Source: an uncultured Plesiomonas sp.
GTDB taxonomy: Bacteria; Pseudomonadota; Gammaproteobacteria; Enterobacterales; CAMTGL01
DNA length: 12,084 nt
NCBI GenBank assembly: GCA_947071955.1
Contig: CAMTGL010000036.1
Span: 1 to 12,084, forward strand
Direction: 5' to 3'
This document shows positions 1 to 10,101 of this stretch, one piece after another. The notes below the pieces were generated by a model. It was not told where the DNA came from and searched no databases. It saw only the letters and a list, made by a program, of their open reading frames with translations. The translations under genes were made by a program, and so were the position numbers. Each line of letters opens with the position of its first letter. Position 1 is the stretch's first letter.

Positions 1-3212
<3,212 letters not shown>

Positions 3213-3326
3213 TCATTGCTGATGAACTGCCGTATAAGCCAATACGCTGATACGGTATTTCATACCGAATAGACTTACTGTGACCAGCAATCTGGTCAGT
3301 ATTGCGGTGATGAACATTGCAGTAAC
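3213..3326 (+). other. rpoC 3' untranslated region with two small hairpins
   Basis: This stretch lies between the rpoC stop and the operon terminator and holds no plausible gene. It contains two perfect inverted repeats readable on the rpoC transcript. The first is cggtat/ataccg at 3253-3258 and 3262-3267 with a 3-base loop. The second is tgaccag/ctggtca at 3281-3287 and 3292-3298 with a CAAT loop. Neither is followed by a T-tract, so they are not terminators by themselves. They could stabilise the 3' end of the rpoBC mRNA, which is inference. Confidence 0.5.
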
Positions 3327-3356
3327 AAAAAGGGCATCTTTCGAGATGCCCTTTTT
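3327..3356 (+). terminator. Rho-independent terminator of rpoBC
   Basis: A 13-bp perfect stem is seen: AAAAAGGGCATCT at 3327-3339 pairs with AGATGCCCTTTTT at 3344-3356 around a TTCG loop, ending in a T-run on the plus strand. The A-run on the left arm means it could also work on the minus strand and stop transcripts running out of the convergent rsd. Confidence 0.92.
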
Positions 3357-3524
3357 ATATGTAACTTGAAAATCCAACCAGTAATACAATTTCTGCTTTT
3401 TGCCACTCAGGCATCCCTTTTCCTGCCATCATGCCGATATCCTGCTCGTTATCTTCCAATTTATTATCATGTTTTAATTATTATTTATTTAAAATCAAAA
3501 AGTTACTTTTACAGGGATAGAATA
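3357..3524. other. AT-rich intergenic spacer between rpoC terminator and rsd
   Basis: This is the convergent gap between the rpoC terminator and the rsd stop codon. Its right half (about 3455-3510) is very AT-rich. I see no gene, RNA, repeat or operator in it. The open frame that runs from 3366 into rsd has no Shine-Dalgarno sequence and its second part is antisense to rsd. Confidence 0.5.
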
Positions 3525-4007
3525 TTAAAAGCTTTGCCCGGTACTGAGCACCACACTTTTAATCAGCTGATCTTCGAGTGCAAAACGGGCTTCGAGCTGC
3601 TCGCCTAGCGTAGAAAGATGTAGATCGATGTCCAACAGACTCTCTTCATCCTCACTTATTTCAGCATATTGATCATTAAAATGGAGAATGTGTTGGGTGT
3701 TTTCATTCAGCAATGGGTGAATTTTGCTGTGTAACTGACTGATATTACTGTGTGGTAAGGTTTCAGCTTCTGACATTATGTGATCGTAGATCTCAAAGTG
3801 TCCGGCAGAGAGATAATCGACTAAACGTGCACAAAATAACGAGACAGATCCCGCTGTCGGCAGGCACTGCTTTTCATGCTTAAAAGGTGGTAGACCGGCA
3901 AGACGGCAGTAATCAATCAATAAGGCTTTGCGTTCTGTCAGCCACAGGTCAATAATTTTTGCATTAACCCTGACGGGTGCAGGGTGGCTCTCTAGATGGG
4001 TGAGCAT
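3525..4007 (-). CDS. rsd: Rsd, anti-sigma-70 factor (Rsd/AlgQ family)
   Basis: Rsd binds the primary sigma factor and lowers its competition for core RNA polymerase, typically as growth slows. The protein is 160 aa from the chosen start, against 158 aa in E. coli. Seen in the sequence: an all-helical composition, a family block LVDYLSAGHFEIYDHI at residues 62-77, and LEARFALEDQLI at 138-149, both close to E. coli Rsd. I chose the ATG at 4007 because GGAGA sits 6 bases upstream and the N-terminus (MLTHLE) then aligns with E. coli MLNQLD. The upstream in-frame ATG at 4028 would add 7 residues and has no Shine-Dalgarno sequence. The gene is divergent from nudC and convergent with rpoC. The middle of the protein (about residues 40-60 and 80-125) is less like E. 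coli, as is usual in this family. Confidence 0.9.
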   Translation of the reverse strand: MLTHLESHPAPVRVNAKIIDLWLTERKALLIDYCRLAGLPPFKHEKQCLPTAGSVSLFCARLVDYLSAGHFEIYDHIMSEAETLPHSNISQLHSKIHPLLNENTQHILHFNDQYAEISEDEESLLDIDLHLSTLGEQLEARFALEDQLIKSVVLSTGQSF

Positions 4008-4072
4008 GGTCTGTCTCCGCAGATACATTAAAGTGGTACGTCTACCTGTCTAACGTGAAATTGTGACAGGCT

Positions 4073-4081
4073 TGTTATAAA
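4073..4081 (+). promoter_or_regulatory. Candidate extended -10 promoter for nudC
   Basis: TGTTATAAA in the rsd-nudC divergent gap matches an extended -10 element (TG, one base, TATAAA). No good -35 hexamer lies 16-18 bases upstream, as is common for extended -10 promoters. A start near 4088 would give nudC a leader of about 40 bases. The call rests on pattern only. Confidence 0.4.
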
Positions 4082-4129
4082 AGATGCCAGTAAATTTGCG
4101 TAGCTGCAAGGAGTGCAATAGAACAATTT

Positions 4130-4942
4130 ATGTGCGATGAACAAAAAACTAAACCAAGTACGGTAGTAAGTTGGTGGATGCTCTGTGTGAACGGCCAATT
4201 GTGGCTACCTGAAGGACAGATCCCACACGGTACGGCAGAGCATTTAGCCTTACTCTCTGGTCAGCACTACCGGCTGGGTACATGGCAAGGGAGTCCGGTT
4301 TGGCTGGTGATCGGGGTAGAGAAACCCACTGACGAGTGGCATTCCGTGCGTAGCCTACTGGATAATCCGGTTGAACTGTTTCAACTGGCTGGACGTGCGG
4401 TACAACTGACGCATTTTTTGTGTACACACCGTTTTTGCGGCCAGTGTGGTCAGCCGATGCGCAAACCGGCCGGTGAATGGTCGGTACGCTGTACGGGCTG
4501 TCAGCAGTGCGATTATCCGGTGATTGCACCTTGTGTGATTATGGCGGTGCGCAAAGACCGGCAGATTTTATTGGCACAGCACCCGCGACATCAGGGCAAT
4601 ATGTACACGGTATTGGCCGGTTTTGTAGAGGCCGGTGAGACACTCGAACAGGCGGTTGAGCGGGAAGTGCGTGAAGAGGTTGGGGTTGCAATTAGCAATA
4701 TTCGTTATGTGAAGTCACAGCCGTGGCCGTTTCCCAATTCACTGATGATGGCATTTCTTGCTGATTACGCCGATGGAGAGTTGTGCATTGATACGACTGA
4801 GCTGGTTGATGCGAACTGGTTCAGTGCTGAACAACTTCCATTATTGCCGCCAGTAGGCACGGTGGCCCGTGAGCTGATCGATCAAACGTTATTATTATGT
4901 GCGGCAGATCACGCTGTAGAGCCGAATTCGGCACAAGATTAA
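4130..4942 (+). CDS. nudC: NAD+ diphosphatase / NAD-capped RNA hydrolase NudC
   Basis: NudC cleaves NAD(H) to NMN(H) and AMP, and in E. coli also removes the NAD cap from RNA 5' ends. The protein is 270 aa, a little longer than E. coli NudC (257 aa), with about a dozen extra residues at the C-terminus. Seen in order: an N-terminal domain with WLPEGQIPHG, a four-Cys zinc ribbon (C103, C106, C121, C124), a complete Nudix box at residues 164-186 (G164, E170, R178, E179, E182, E183, G185), and the NudC-specific SQPWPFP motif at 196-202 that distinguishes this subfamily from other Nudix enzymes. The ATG at 4130 is preceded by AAGGAG at 4108-4113, an unusually long 16-base spacing, but no better in-frame ATG, GTG or TTG exists. 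It is divergent from rsd, and hemE follows 81 bases downstream on the same strand. Confidence 0.96.
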   Translation: MCDEQKTKPSTVVSWWMLCVNGQLWLPEGQIPHGTAEHLALLSGQHYRLGTWQGSPVWLVIGVEKPTDEWHSVRSLLDNPVELFQLAGRAVQLTHFLCTHRFCGQCGQPMRKPAGEWSVRCTGCQQCDYPVIAPCVIMAVRKDRQILLAQHPRHQGNMYTVLAGFVEAGETLEQAVEREVREEVGVAISNIRYVKSQPWPFPNSLMMAFLADYADGELCIDTTELVDANWFSAEQLPLLPPVGTVARELIDQTLLLCAADHAVEPNSAQD

Positions 4943-4975
4943 ACCTTATGAGGGAATCGTTCCTACTGGGGGAGG

Positions 4976-4984
4976 TGGTACAAT
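4976..4984 (+). promoter_or_regulatory. Candidate extended -10 promoter for hemE
   Basis: TGGTACAAT, 39 bases before the hemE start, matches an extended -10 element (TG, one base, TACAAT). The -35 region is poor. It would give hemE its own promoter in addition to read-through from nudC. The call rests on pattern only. Confidence 0.4.
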
Positions 4985-5023
4985 CGGGCACTTCTACTTG
5001 GCGGATGAACCGAGGATCACTGC

Positions 5024-6088
5024 ATGACCGAGTTAAAAAATGATCGCTATTTACGTGCGCTGCTACGTCAGCCGGTAGATGTCACTCCGGTATGGATGAT
5101 GCGTCAGGCCGGACGCTATCTTCCTGAGTATCGTGCAACCCGCGCTGAGGCCGGTGATTTTATGTCACTGTGCAAAAATCCGGAACTGGCGTGCGAGGTG
5201 ACTTTGCAACCGCTGCGCCGTTTTGCACTGGATGCGGCGATTTTGTTCTCTGATATTCTGACCATTCCCGATGCGATGGGCTTAGGTCTGCATTTTGAAA
5301 CCGGCGAGGGCCCGCGTTTTCATCATCCGATCCGTTGTCGGGCTGATGTTGAGAAGATAGGGATCCCTGATCCGGAAATGGAACTTGGGTATGTGATGGA
5401 TGCTGTGCGTACCATCCGTAAAGGCTTAGAGGGGGCAGTTCCTCTGATCGGTTTTTCCGGTAGCCCATGGACACTGGCGACATACATGGTTGAAGGTGGT
5501 AGCAGCAAGGCATTTACCAAAATTAAGAAAATGATGTATGCCGAGCCGCAGACCCTGCATTTGCTGCTGGATAAGTTGGCAGACAGTGTGATCAGTTATC
5601 TGAATGCCCAAATTCGTGCTGGTGCACAATCCGTGATGGTTTTTGATACTTGGGGTGGCGCGCTGACGGGCCGTGATTATCGTGATTTTTCATTACAGTA
5701 TATGCATAAAATTGTGGATGGCTTGATTCGTGAAAATGAAGGCCGTCGTGTTCCGGTGACACTCTTTACCAAAGGTGGTGGTCAGTGGCTAGAAGCGATT
5801 GCCGATACCGGTTGTGATGCGGTGGGCATCGATTGGACGACCGATATTGCCGATGCCCGTGCGCGGATTGGCCAGCGTGTGGCGCTGCAAGGTAACATGG
5901 ACCCATCGATGTTGTATGCGCCGGCTGCCCGCATTCGTGACGAGGTTGCGACTATCTTACAGGGGTACGGTCAGGGTAACGGCCATGTGTTCAACTTAGG
6001 CCATGGCATTCATCCTGATGTTAATCCGGAGCATGCAGGGGTGTTTGTTGAGGCAGTGCACGAGTTATCAGCGGCTTATCACCGCTAA
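5024..6088 (+). CDS. hemE: Uroporphyrinogen III decarboxylase
   Basis: HemE is a cytosolic enzyme that decarboxylates the four acetate side chains of uroporphyrinogen III to give coproporphyrinogen III in haem synthesis. The protein is 354 aa, the same length as E. coli HemE, and nearly collinear with it. Seen: the first family signature VWMMRQAGR at residues 23-31 with the substrate-binding arginines, the second region around LIGFSGSPWTLATYM at 141-155, D77 in FSDIL, Y154, and H330 in the LGHGIH motif. These correspond to the catalytic or substrate-binding Asp, Tyr and His of the family. GAGG sits 8 bases before the ATG. In E. coli hemE is followed by nfi and then yjaG. Here yjaG follows directly after a 180-base gap. 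Confidence 0.98.
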   Translation: MTELKNDRYLRALLRQPVDVTPVWMMRQAGRYLPEYRATRAEAGDFMSLCKNPELACEVTLQPLRRFALDAAILFSDILTIPDAMGLGLHFETGEGPRFHHPIRCRADVEKIGIPDPEMELGYVMDAVRTIRKGLEGAVPLIGFSGSPWTLATYMVEGGSSKAFTKIKKMMYAEPQTLHLLLDKLADSVISYLNAQIRAGAQSVMVFDTWGGALTGRDYRDFSLQYMHKIVDGLIRENEGRRVPVTLFTKGGGQWLEAIADTGCDAVGIDWTTDIADARARIGQRVALQGNMDPSMLYAPAARIRDEVATILQGYGQGNGHVFNLGHGIHPDVNPEHAGVFVEAVHELSAAYHR

Positions 6089-6268
6089 ACCGGGCGGCCG
6101 CGCGGTATATTGGTGTGGCACCCTGTATAGGGTTTAAGCAATCGGATGCGGCAGATCACCTAAATTGCTGGAAATCAGAGCAATCTGTGGGGTGAACTCC
6201 GCATATGCCTATCGGTTATTCCCCAAGATCAGTTACACTCCACAGCAGACGCAGCAAGAGGTATGGGT

Positions 6269-6874
6269 ATGTTACGTAATCCAATTCATAAACGATTAGA
6301 ACGATTTGCACCGTGGCAGCTACAGACTTTTATGGTATGCCTGTGTGAGCGGATGTATCCGAACTACCAAGCCTTCTCGCTGGCGACCGGATTTGGTCAG
6401 CCTCAACTGTATCGCACGATTTTAGACTTGTCATGGGAAGTACTGACAGTCAAAGGTGCGAAGATTAATTTTGAAAATCAGCTAGAGAAGTTTGAAGAGC
6501 AGATCCCTGTCGCTGACGATTTTGATATGTACGGTGTATATCCGGCGATTGATGCTTGTGTAGCACTGAGTGATCTACTGCACTCGGCGTTGAGCGGTGA
6601 TGAGCTGGAGTTCACGTTGAGCATTAGCCAGATTTCGATCAATACCGTGGCGATGTTAGCGATGAATGATGCCGATCGTGATATGTCGGAAGATGAGCTA
6701 AAAGAGCTGCCAAGTATTCAGACCGAGCTGGATGTGCAGTGGGAGATTTATCGTCTGCTGCTTGAGTGTGAAGAGCGCGATATCGAGCTGATCAAAGGGC
6801 TGCGTGCTGATTTGCGTGAAGCCGGAACCAGTAATATTGGTCTGGAAGTGGTAGGCGCTACGCGAGAAGCGTGA
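6269..6874 (+). CDS. yjaG: YjaG, DUF416 family protein of unknown function
   Basis: This is a conserved gammaproteobacterial protein whose biochemical role I do not know. The protein is 201 aa, against 196 in E. coli YjaG, and similar throughout. Clear blocks are CERMYPNY (26-33), a QLEKFEE block near 71-77, DMYGVYPAIDACVALSDL (86-103), and a strongly conserved C-terminal helix, CEERDIELIKGLRADLREAG at 167-186. It has no signal peptide or membrane segment and is acidic and probably helical. I chose the ATG at 6269 because AAGAGG at 6256-6261 lies 7 bases before it and the N-terminus MLRNPIH matches E. coli MLQNPIH. The upstream ATG at 6263 is only 1 base from that Shine-Dalgarno sequence. Its fixed position between hemE and hupA across relatives is the only functional hint. 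Confidence 0.93.
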   Translation: MLRNPIHKRLERFAPWQLQTFMVCLCERMYPNYQAFSLATGFGQPQLYRTILDLSWEVLTVKGAKINFENQLEKFEEQIPVADDFDMYGVYPAIDACVALSDLLHSALSGDELEFTLSISQISINTVAMLAMNDADRDMSEDELKELPSIQTELDVQWEIYRLLLECEERDIELIKGLRADLREAGTSNIGLEVVGATREA

Positions 6875-7085
6875 TTTACCGCCGGATTTCAGGTTTGTAG
6901 CTTCCCTATCTGTATGGAATTGTTCTACAGTTGGGAGGGTTTGCATCAGCCCAATGGATGCTGGGGCGAGAGAGTGTTGATAAGGTGAGCATATTGTCTG
7001 CCTTGTCATAACGAAGTAATCAGGATGGGTTAAATAAACCTGTATGACTACTCATAACGTGATAAATAAAACGTAAGGACAACCT

Positions 7086-7358
7086 ATGAACAAGACTCAA
7101 CTGATCGATGCTATTGCAGAGAAAGCGGATCTGTCTAAAGTACAGGCGAAAGCAGCATTGGAATCTACGCTGACTGCAATCACTGAATCACTGAAAGAGG
7201 GTGATCCGGTGCAGCTGGTCGGTTTCGGTACGTTTAAAGTGAACCACCGTGCCGCGCGTACAGGCCGTAACCCACAAACGGGTAAAGAGATCCAAATCGC
7301 AGAAGCTAATGTGCCTGCGTTTGTTGCCGGTAAAGCGCTGAAAGATTCAGTAAAGTAA
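7086..7358 (+). CDS. hupA: Nucleoid-associated protein HU-alpha
   Basis: HU is a small histone-like protein that binds and bends DNA as a dimer and compacts the nucleoid. The protein is 90 aa, identical in length to E. coli HupA and nearly identical in sequence. Seen: two N-terminal helices (residues 3-37), the GFGTF turn at 46-50, and the DNA-binding beta arm containing RNP (61-63), whose Pro63 intercalates into DNA in family members. AAGGA lies 6 bases before the ATG. A 211-base gap separates it from yjaG, so it probably has its own promoter. I could not pick a convincing -35/-10 pair there. A strong terminator follows the stop by about 20 bases. Confidence 0.98.
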   Translation: MNKTQLIDAIAEKADLSKVQAKAALESTLTAITESLKEGDPVQLVGFGTFKVNHRAARTGRNPQTGKEIQIAEANVPAFVAGKALKDSVK

Positions 7359-7375
7359 TGTCTTACCGCAGTAAT

Positions 7376-7411
7376 AAAAAACGGGGTGTCGTGTGACACC
7401 CCGTTTTTTTT
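7376..7411. terminator. Bidirectional Rho-independent terminator shared by hupA and phaC
   Basis: A 15-bp perfect stem is seen. Six A and CGGGGTGTC at 7376-7390 pair with GACACCCCG and six T at 7395-7409 around a GTGT loop, within an eight-T run ending at 7411. The A-run on one side and T-run on the other make it a canonical terminator on both strands. It lies 17 bases after the hupA stop and about 58 bases beyond the phaC stop on the other strand. Confidence 0.95.
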
Positions 7412-7468
7412 ACTGTTTGCAACGCTAATCTAACTTACCAACGCAAAGCGTGTTCGCCTTGCAATGGG

Positions 7469-9328
7469 TTAAGCTGCGTCAATGTCGGCAGGCGTCGGGT
7501 TGATAACCTCTTTCCAGAGTGTGTCAATATCACTGATACGTACTTTCACGTATTCACCCGGTGCATCCCCAAACAGCGGTTGGTTATCGCGTGCGAGAGG
7601 TTCACGTGCGGCAACTGATTTTGAGCCTTCCGGAATATGGCTGACAATCCACTGCTGCCAGTGTGTCCACCATGAGCCTTTGTGATGCTCGGCAGCATTG
7701 AGCCACGCCTGATGTTCGGTTGGGAAGAAGCTGGTATCACTGTTGACCCAATAACCATATTTCCCTTTCTCCGGTGGATTGACAACACCGGCAATATGGC
7801 CGGATTCACCCAGCACAAAGGTCACGTGGTTATTATCTTTGCCGATAGTTTTCGCGCCATCGTAGGTAGCATCCCACAAGGCGATATGATCTTCGGCAGC
7901 GGAAAGGAAATACAGTGGCAGTTTGATCTTGCTCAGATCAATGGCAGTACCACGAATGGAGATGCCACCTGGGGTGATCAGTTTGTTCTCAAGGTAGCAT
8001 TCACGCAGCAGGAAGCTGTGGCAGGCACCCGGAACGTTAGTGCTATCGCAATTCCAGTACAGAAGATCAAAAGCCATCGGACTTTTACCTTTCAGGTAAT
8101 TGTCGACGAAGTAGTTCCAGTACAGGGAATTTTCACGCAGCAAGCTAAAAGAGGCAGCAATTTGGCGGCCATCCATATAGCCTTTGATTTTGTTTTGCGT
8201 TTCCAATGCAGAGACAGACTCTTCATTGATGAACACACCGATATCACCGGGTTTGGCAAAATCAAGCAGTGTAGTAAACAGCGTACCGGTTCGGATACGT
8301 TGCTTCATCCGACGGGTTGCTAGATAGGCCATGGTGATACTGAGCAGCGTTCCGCCGATGCAGTAACCTATCCCGTTGACCTCTTTTTCACCGGTAGCGA
8401 TTTCAATGGCATCAAGTGCAGCCAGTACGCCATCGACAACATAATCTTCAAAGTTAATTTGGTTATGTTCAGGGGTCGCGTTAACCCATGACATCATAAA
8501 TACGGTGTGGCCCTGTGCAACGGCCCAGCGTACAAATGAGTTCTGGGCTTGCAGATCCAGAATATAGTATTTATTGATAAACGGCGGCACAATCAGCAGC
8601 GGTCTTTGCAGTACCTCGCTGGTGGTTGGGGTGTATTGAATCAGCTCAAACAGTGCGTTGCGGAAAATAACTTTACCTGGGGTAACGGCAATATTTTCGC
8701 CCGGTCGGAATGAGTTTTGATCTGTCATCCGAATATTGAGTGTGTCTGCGCTTTTTTCCATATCCTCAACGAACAGGGTCATCCCTTTGACCAGATTTTG
8801 GCCGTTATCGTCAATGGTGGCTTTTAATAGCTCAGGGTTACTCAGTAAATAGTTGCTTGGTGAGGCCGCCGATAAGTATTGGCGAGTGAAAAACTCAAGC
8901 CGTTTGCGAGTCTCTTCATCAAGCGTTTCAAGCTGATTGATGCTATCGAGAATATTTTTAGTGGTCAGCAGGTAGGATTGTTTGAGGTAATCAAACATCA
9001 CGTTTTGCTGCCATTCATCGGAGGTAAAGCGGCGATCACTCCGATCGGGAGTAATCACAGGTTCACTTGGCTGACCGAACATGCGCAATACGGCATGTTG
9101 TGAAAGTTGAAGTTGTTGCTGCCACCACTTGATTTGCTGCTCTAAAAGCGAGTTAGGCTGTTCAAGTGCATGCTCAAAGAAGCGATTTGCATCGTTCATG
9201 TTGGTCTGCATCAATACCTGACTGAGCGGACCTTGAGCCGTGGAACGCGACAGGTACAGCTCAACCAGCTTACGGTTCAGATCAGCCAGCGCATCCAGCG
9301 CGTCGTTGAACTGATTTGCAGAAGCCAT
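7469..9328 (-). CDS. phaC: Class I polyhydroxyalkanoate synthase PhaC
   Basis: PhaC polymerises (R)-3-hydroxyacyl-CoA into polyhydroxyalkanoate on the surface of storage granules. The protein is 619 aa, within the class I range and collinear with the A. caviae enzyme (594 aa, recalled), plus a longer C-terminus. Seen: an N-terminal helical domain (1-about 230), then an alpha/beta-hydrolase domain with the lipase-box variant GYCIG and nucleophile C323, conserved D480 in AEDHIALW and H511 in SGHIAG, which complete the Cys-Asp-His triad. The cap region holds W425 and N426. The start has AGGGAG 6 bases upstream. It lies 64 bases downstream of the phasin on the same strand and presumably shares its transcript. 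No phaA, phaB or phaJ is present nearby. Residues S153 and N175 fall at the sites of the engineered A. caviae N149S/D171G changes. Base use looks like that of the neighbours. Confidence 0.97.
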   Translation of the reverse strand: MASANQFNDALDALADLNRKLVELYLSRSTAQGPLSQVLMQTNMNDANRFFEHALEQPNSLLEQQIKWWQQQLQLSQHAVLRMFGQPSEPVITPDRSDRRFTSDEWQQNVMFDYLKQSYLLTTKNILDSINQLETLDEETRKRLEFFTRQYLSAASPSNYLLSNPELLKATIDDNGQNLVKGMTLFVEDMEKSADTLNIRMTDQNSFRPGENIAVTPGKVIFRNALFELIQYTPTTSEVLQRPLLIVPPFINKYYILDLQAQNSFVRWAVAQGHTVFMMSWVNATPEHNQINFEDYVVDGVLAALDAIEIATGEKEVNGIGYCIGGTLLSITMAYLATRRMKQRIRTGTLFTTLLDFAKPGDIGVFINEESVSALETQNKIKGYMDGRQIAASFSLLRENSLYWNYFVDNYLKGKSPMAFDLLYWNCDSTNVPGACHSFLLRECYLENKLITPGGISIRGTAIDLSKIKLPLYFLSAAEDHIALWDATYDGAKTIGKDNNHVTFVLGESGHIAGVVNPPEKGKYGYWVNSDTSFFPTEHQAWLNAAEHHKGSWWTHWQQWIVSHIPEGSKSVAAREPLARDNQPLFGDAPGEYVKVRISDIDTLWKEVINPTPADIDAA

Positions 9329-9361
9329 GGCTTTCTCCCTGTAACACCATCATCAAAGAAT

Positions 9362-9381
9362 GACACGCCCGTAGGCGTGTC
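9362..9381 (-). other. UACG-capped hairpin between phasin and phaC
   Basis: On the minus-strand transcript, GACACGCC pairs perfectly with GGCGUGUC around a UACG loop closed by C-G, which is a member of the very stable UNCG tetraloop class. It begins 11 bases after the phasin stop and ends 33 bases before the phaC start. The following ATTCTTTG is a poor U-tract. It therefore looks like a leaky terminator, or a 3'-end stabiliser or processing element, that would set phasin expression above that of phaC. The structure is seen; the role is inference. Confidence 0.65.
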
Positions 9382-9392
9382 GGGTTGCCGGT

Positions 9393-9749
9393 TTATTTTG
9401 CGTTGTTAACTTGCAGGTTAGCCAAGTTATCTTTGCTCAGGGTTTCCAGCTCTTTTTTGAAGCCTTCGCTCATTGAGGTCAGCTTTTGGGTGTCGTCGAG
9501 CATTTGTTTAGACAGTTTGTTCACCATTTCCAGCTGTTTGTTGCCAAACGCAACCAGAGATTGTGGGTCTTTGATATCACTGACTGCTTTGATCTGCTCA
9601 AGGCTCAGCTCTGAGTAGGTTTTCGCTGCGGCCAGTTGCAGCTTGTTGATTTGCTCTAGGCTGCTGGTGAACAGTTGGTTGTATTTGTATACCGGCGCAT
9701 AAAAGTTCTGTGCTTGATCGGCAAAAGTTTTAAAAATTTCCGTACTCAT
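9393..9749 (-). CDS. phaP: Phasin, PHA granule-associated protein (Phasin_2-like)
   Basis: Phasins are small amphipathic proteins that coat PHA granules, control granule size and in some systems stimulate the synthase. The protein is 118 aa and closely resembles the A. caviae PhaP of about 116 aa in length and layout. Seen: an APVYKYNQLF segment at 18-27, KLQLAAAKTYSEL at 36-48, and KQLEMVNKLSKQMLDDTQKL at 71-90. It is entirely helix-forming and rich in Gln, Lys and Leu, with no Cys, signal peptide or membrane span. AGGAG sits 9 bases before the ATG. It is the first gene of a phasin-phaC unit. A short upstream reading frame (10 codons, minus strand, 9787 to 9755) ends inside its Shine-Dalgarno region. 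Confidence 0.9.
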   Translation of the reverse strand: MSTEIFKTFADQAQNFYAPVYKYNQLFTSSLEQINKLQLAAAKTYSELSLEQIKAVSDIKDPQSLVAFGNKQLEMVNKLSKQMLDDTQKLTSMSEGFKKELETLSKDNLANLQVNNAK

Positions 9750-9892
9750 ATTTCTCAGCTCCTTGTGAATAACGCACTTCTGTTCATGATGTGAAAATCA
9801 CTTCGCATCACACAGTAACTCGATTTATATGTGCATTCTATTTCAGAGTAACGAAGCTTTTGTTGAAAAATAGTGGCAGAGATTAGGTGTTT

Positions 9893-9921
9893 TTCATACT
9901 TTACGTTGACGTAATGGTTAT
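9893..9921 (-). promoter_or_regulatory. Weak candidate promoter for phasin-phaC, overlapped by a palindrome
   Basis: On the minus strand a -35-like ATAACC (9921-9916) and a -10-like TATGAA (9898-9893) are separated by exactly 17 bases, and the palindrome at 9900-9915 fills that spacer. Both hexamers are poor matches to consensus, so this is a speculative call, interesting mainly because of the palindrome placement. A start near 9886 would give a leader of about 135 bases. Confidence 0.25.
9900..9915. promoter_or_regulatory. Palindromic operator-like site A (TTTACGTTGACGTAAT)
   Basis: Arms TTACGT and ACGTAA flank a 2-base centre (TG). The core TTACGTTRACGTA is shared with site B about 200 bases further from the phasin. 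It resembles what I recall of the binding motif of the MerR-family regulator LiuR, which controls branched-chain amino acid and fatty acid degradation in many gammaproteobacteria. Regulator identity is inference. Confidence 0.5.
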
Positions 9922-9984
9922 ATTTTTTTGAGTACGGCTTTGGTGATATAGACTAAGATTGTGCAGTGAGTTTTTAGGCTTGAT

Positions 9985-10012
9985 GTGACACCGGTTGTTA
10001 TTCCGGTGTCAC
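9985..10012 (+). other. Perfect 10-bp hairpin, possible plus-strand terminator
   Basis: GTGACACCGG at 9985-9994 pairs with CCGGTGTCAC at 10003-10012 around an 8-base loop. On the plus strand it is followed by TGGGTTTTAT, a delayed and short T-run. On the minus strand, the direction of purD and phasin, no T-run follows. It may be a weak terminator against antisense transcription, a structured leader element, or a binding site. Confidence 0.45.
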
Positions 10013-10101
10013 TGGGTTTTATCGGGTGTGATTAATCTTCAGTGTGTGACAAACGGAGATTATTTAGCGACCACTGTGTTTAAATATGACAATGTTTACG
10101 C

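Noticed and set aside
3281..3298. TGACCAG/CTGGTCA inverted repeat, considered as a FadR operator
   Set aside because: The half-sites are in the reverse order compared with the FadR consensus and lie in the rpoC 3' UTR, so a simple RNA hairpin is more likely.
3366..3608. An 80-codon plus-strand frame after the rpoC terminator
   Set aside because: It starts in an AT-rich spacer right after a terminator, lacks a Shine-Dalgarno sequence, and its second part is antisense to rsd.
6120..6133. ACCCT/AGGGT 5-bp hairpin after hemE, considered as a terminator
   Set aside because: The stem is only five base pairs and the following TTAAG is not a T-run; too weak to call.
6914..6988. A 24-codon plus-strand frame between yjaG and hupA
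   Set aside because: There is no ribosome site, it is very short, and nothing in it resembles a known peptide.
7682..8323. A 213-codon open frame on the plus strand inside phaC
   Set aside because: It is fully antisense to the well-conserved PhaC catalytic region, has no recognisable protein features and no ribosome site; it is a shadow of phaC codon use.
9790..9815. TGTGA and TCACA half-sites in the phasin leader, considered as a CRP site
   Set aside because: The nearest half-site pairs have spacings of 3 or about 13 bases rather than the 6 required for CRP.
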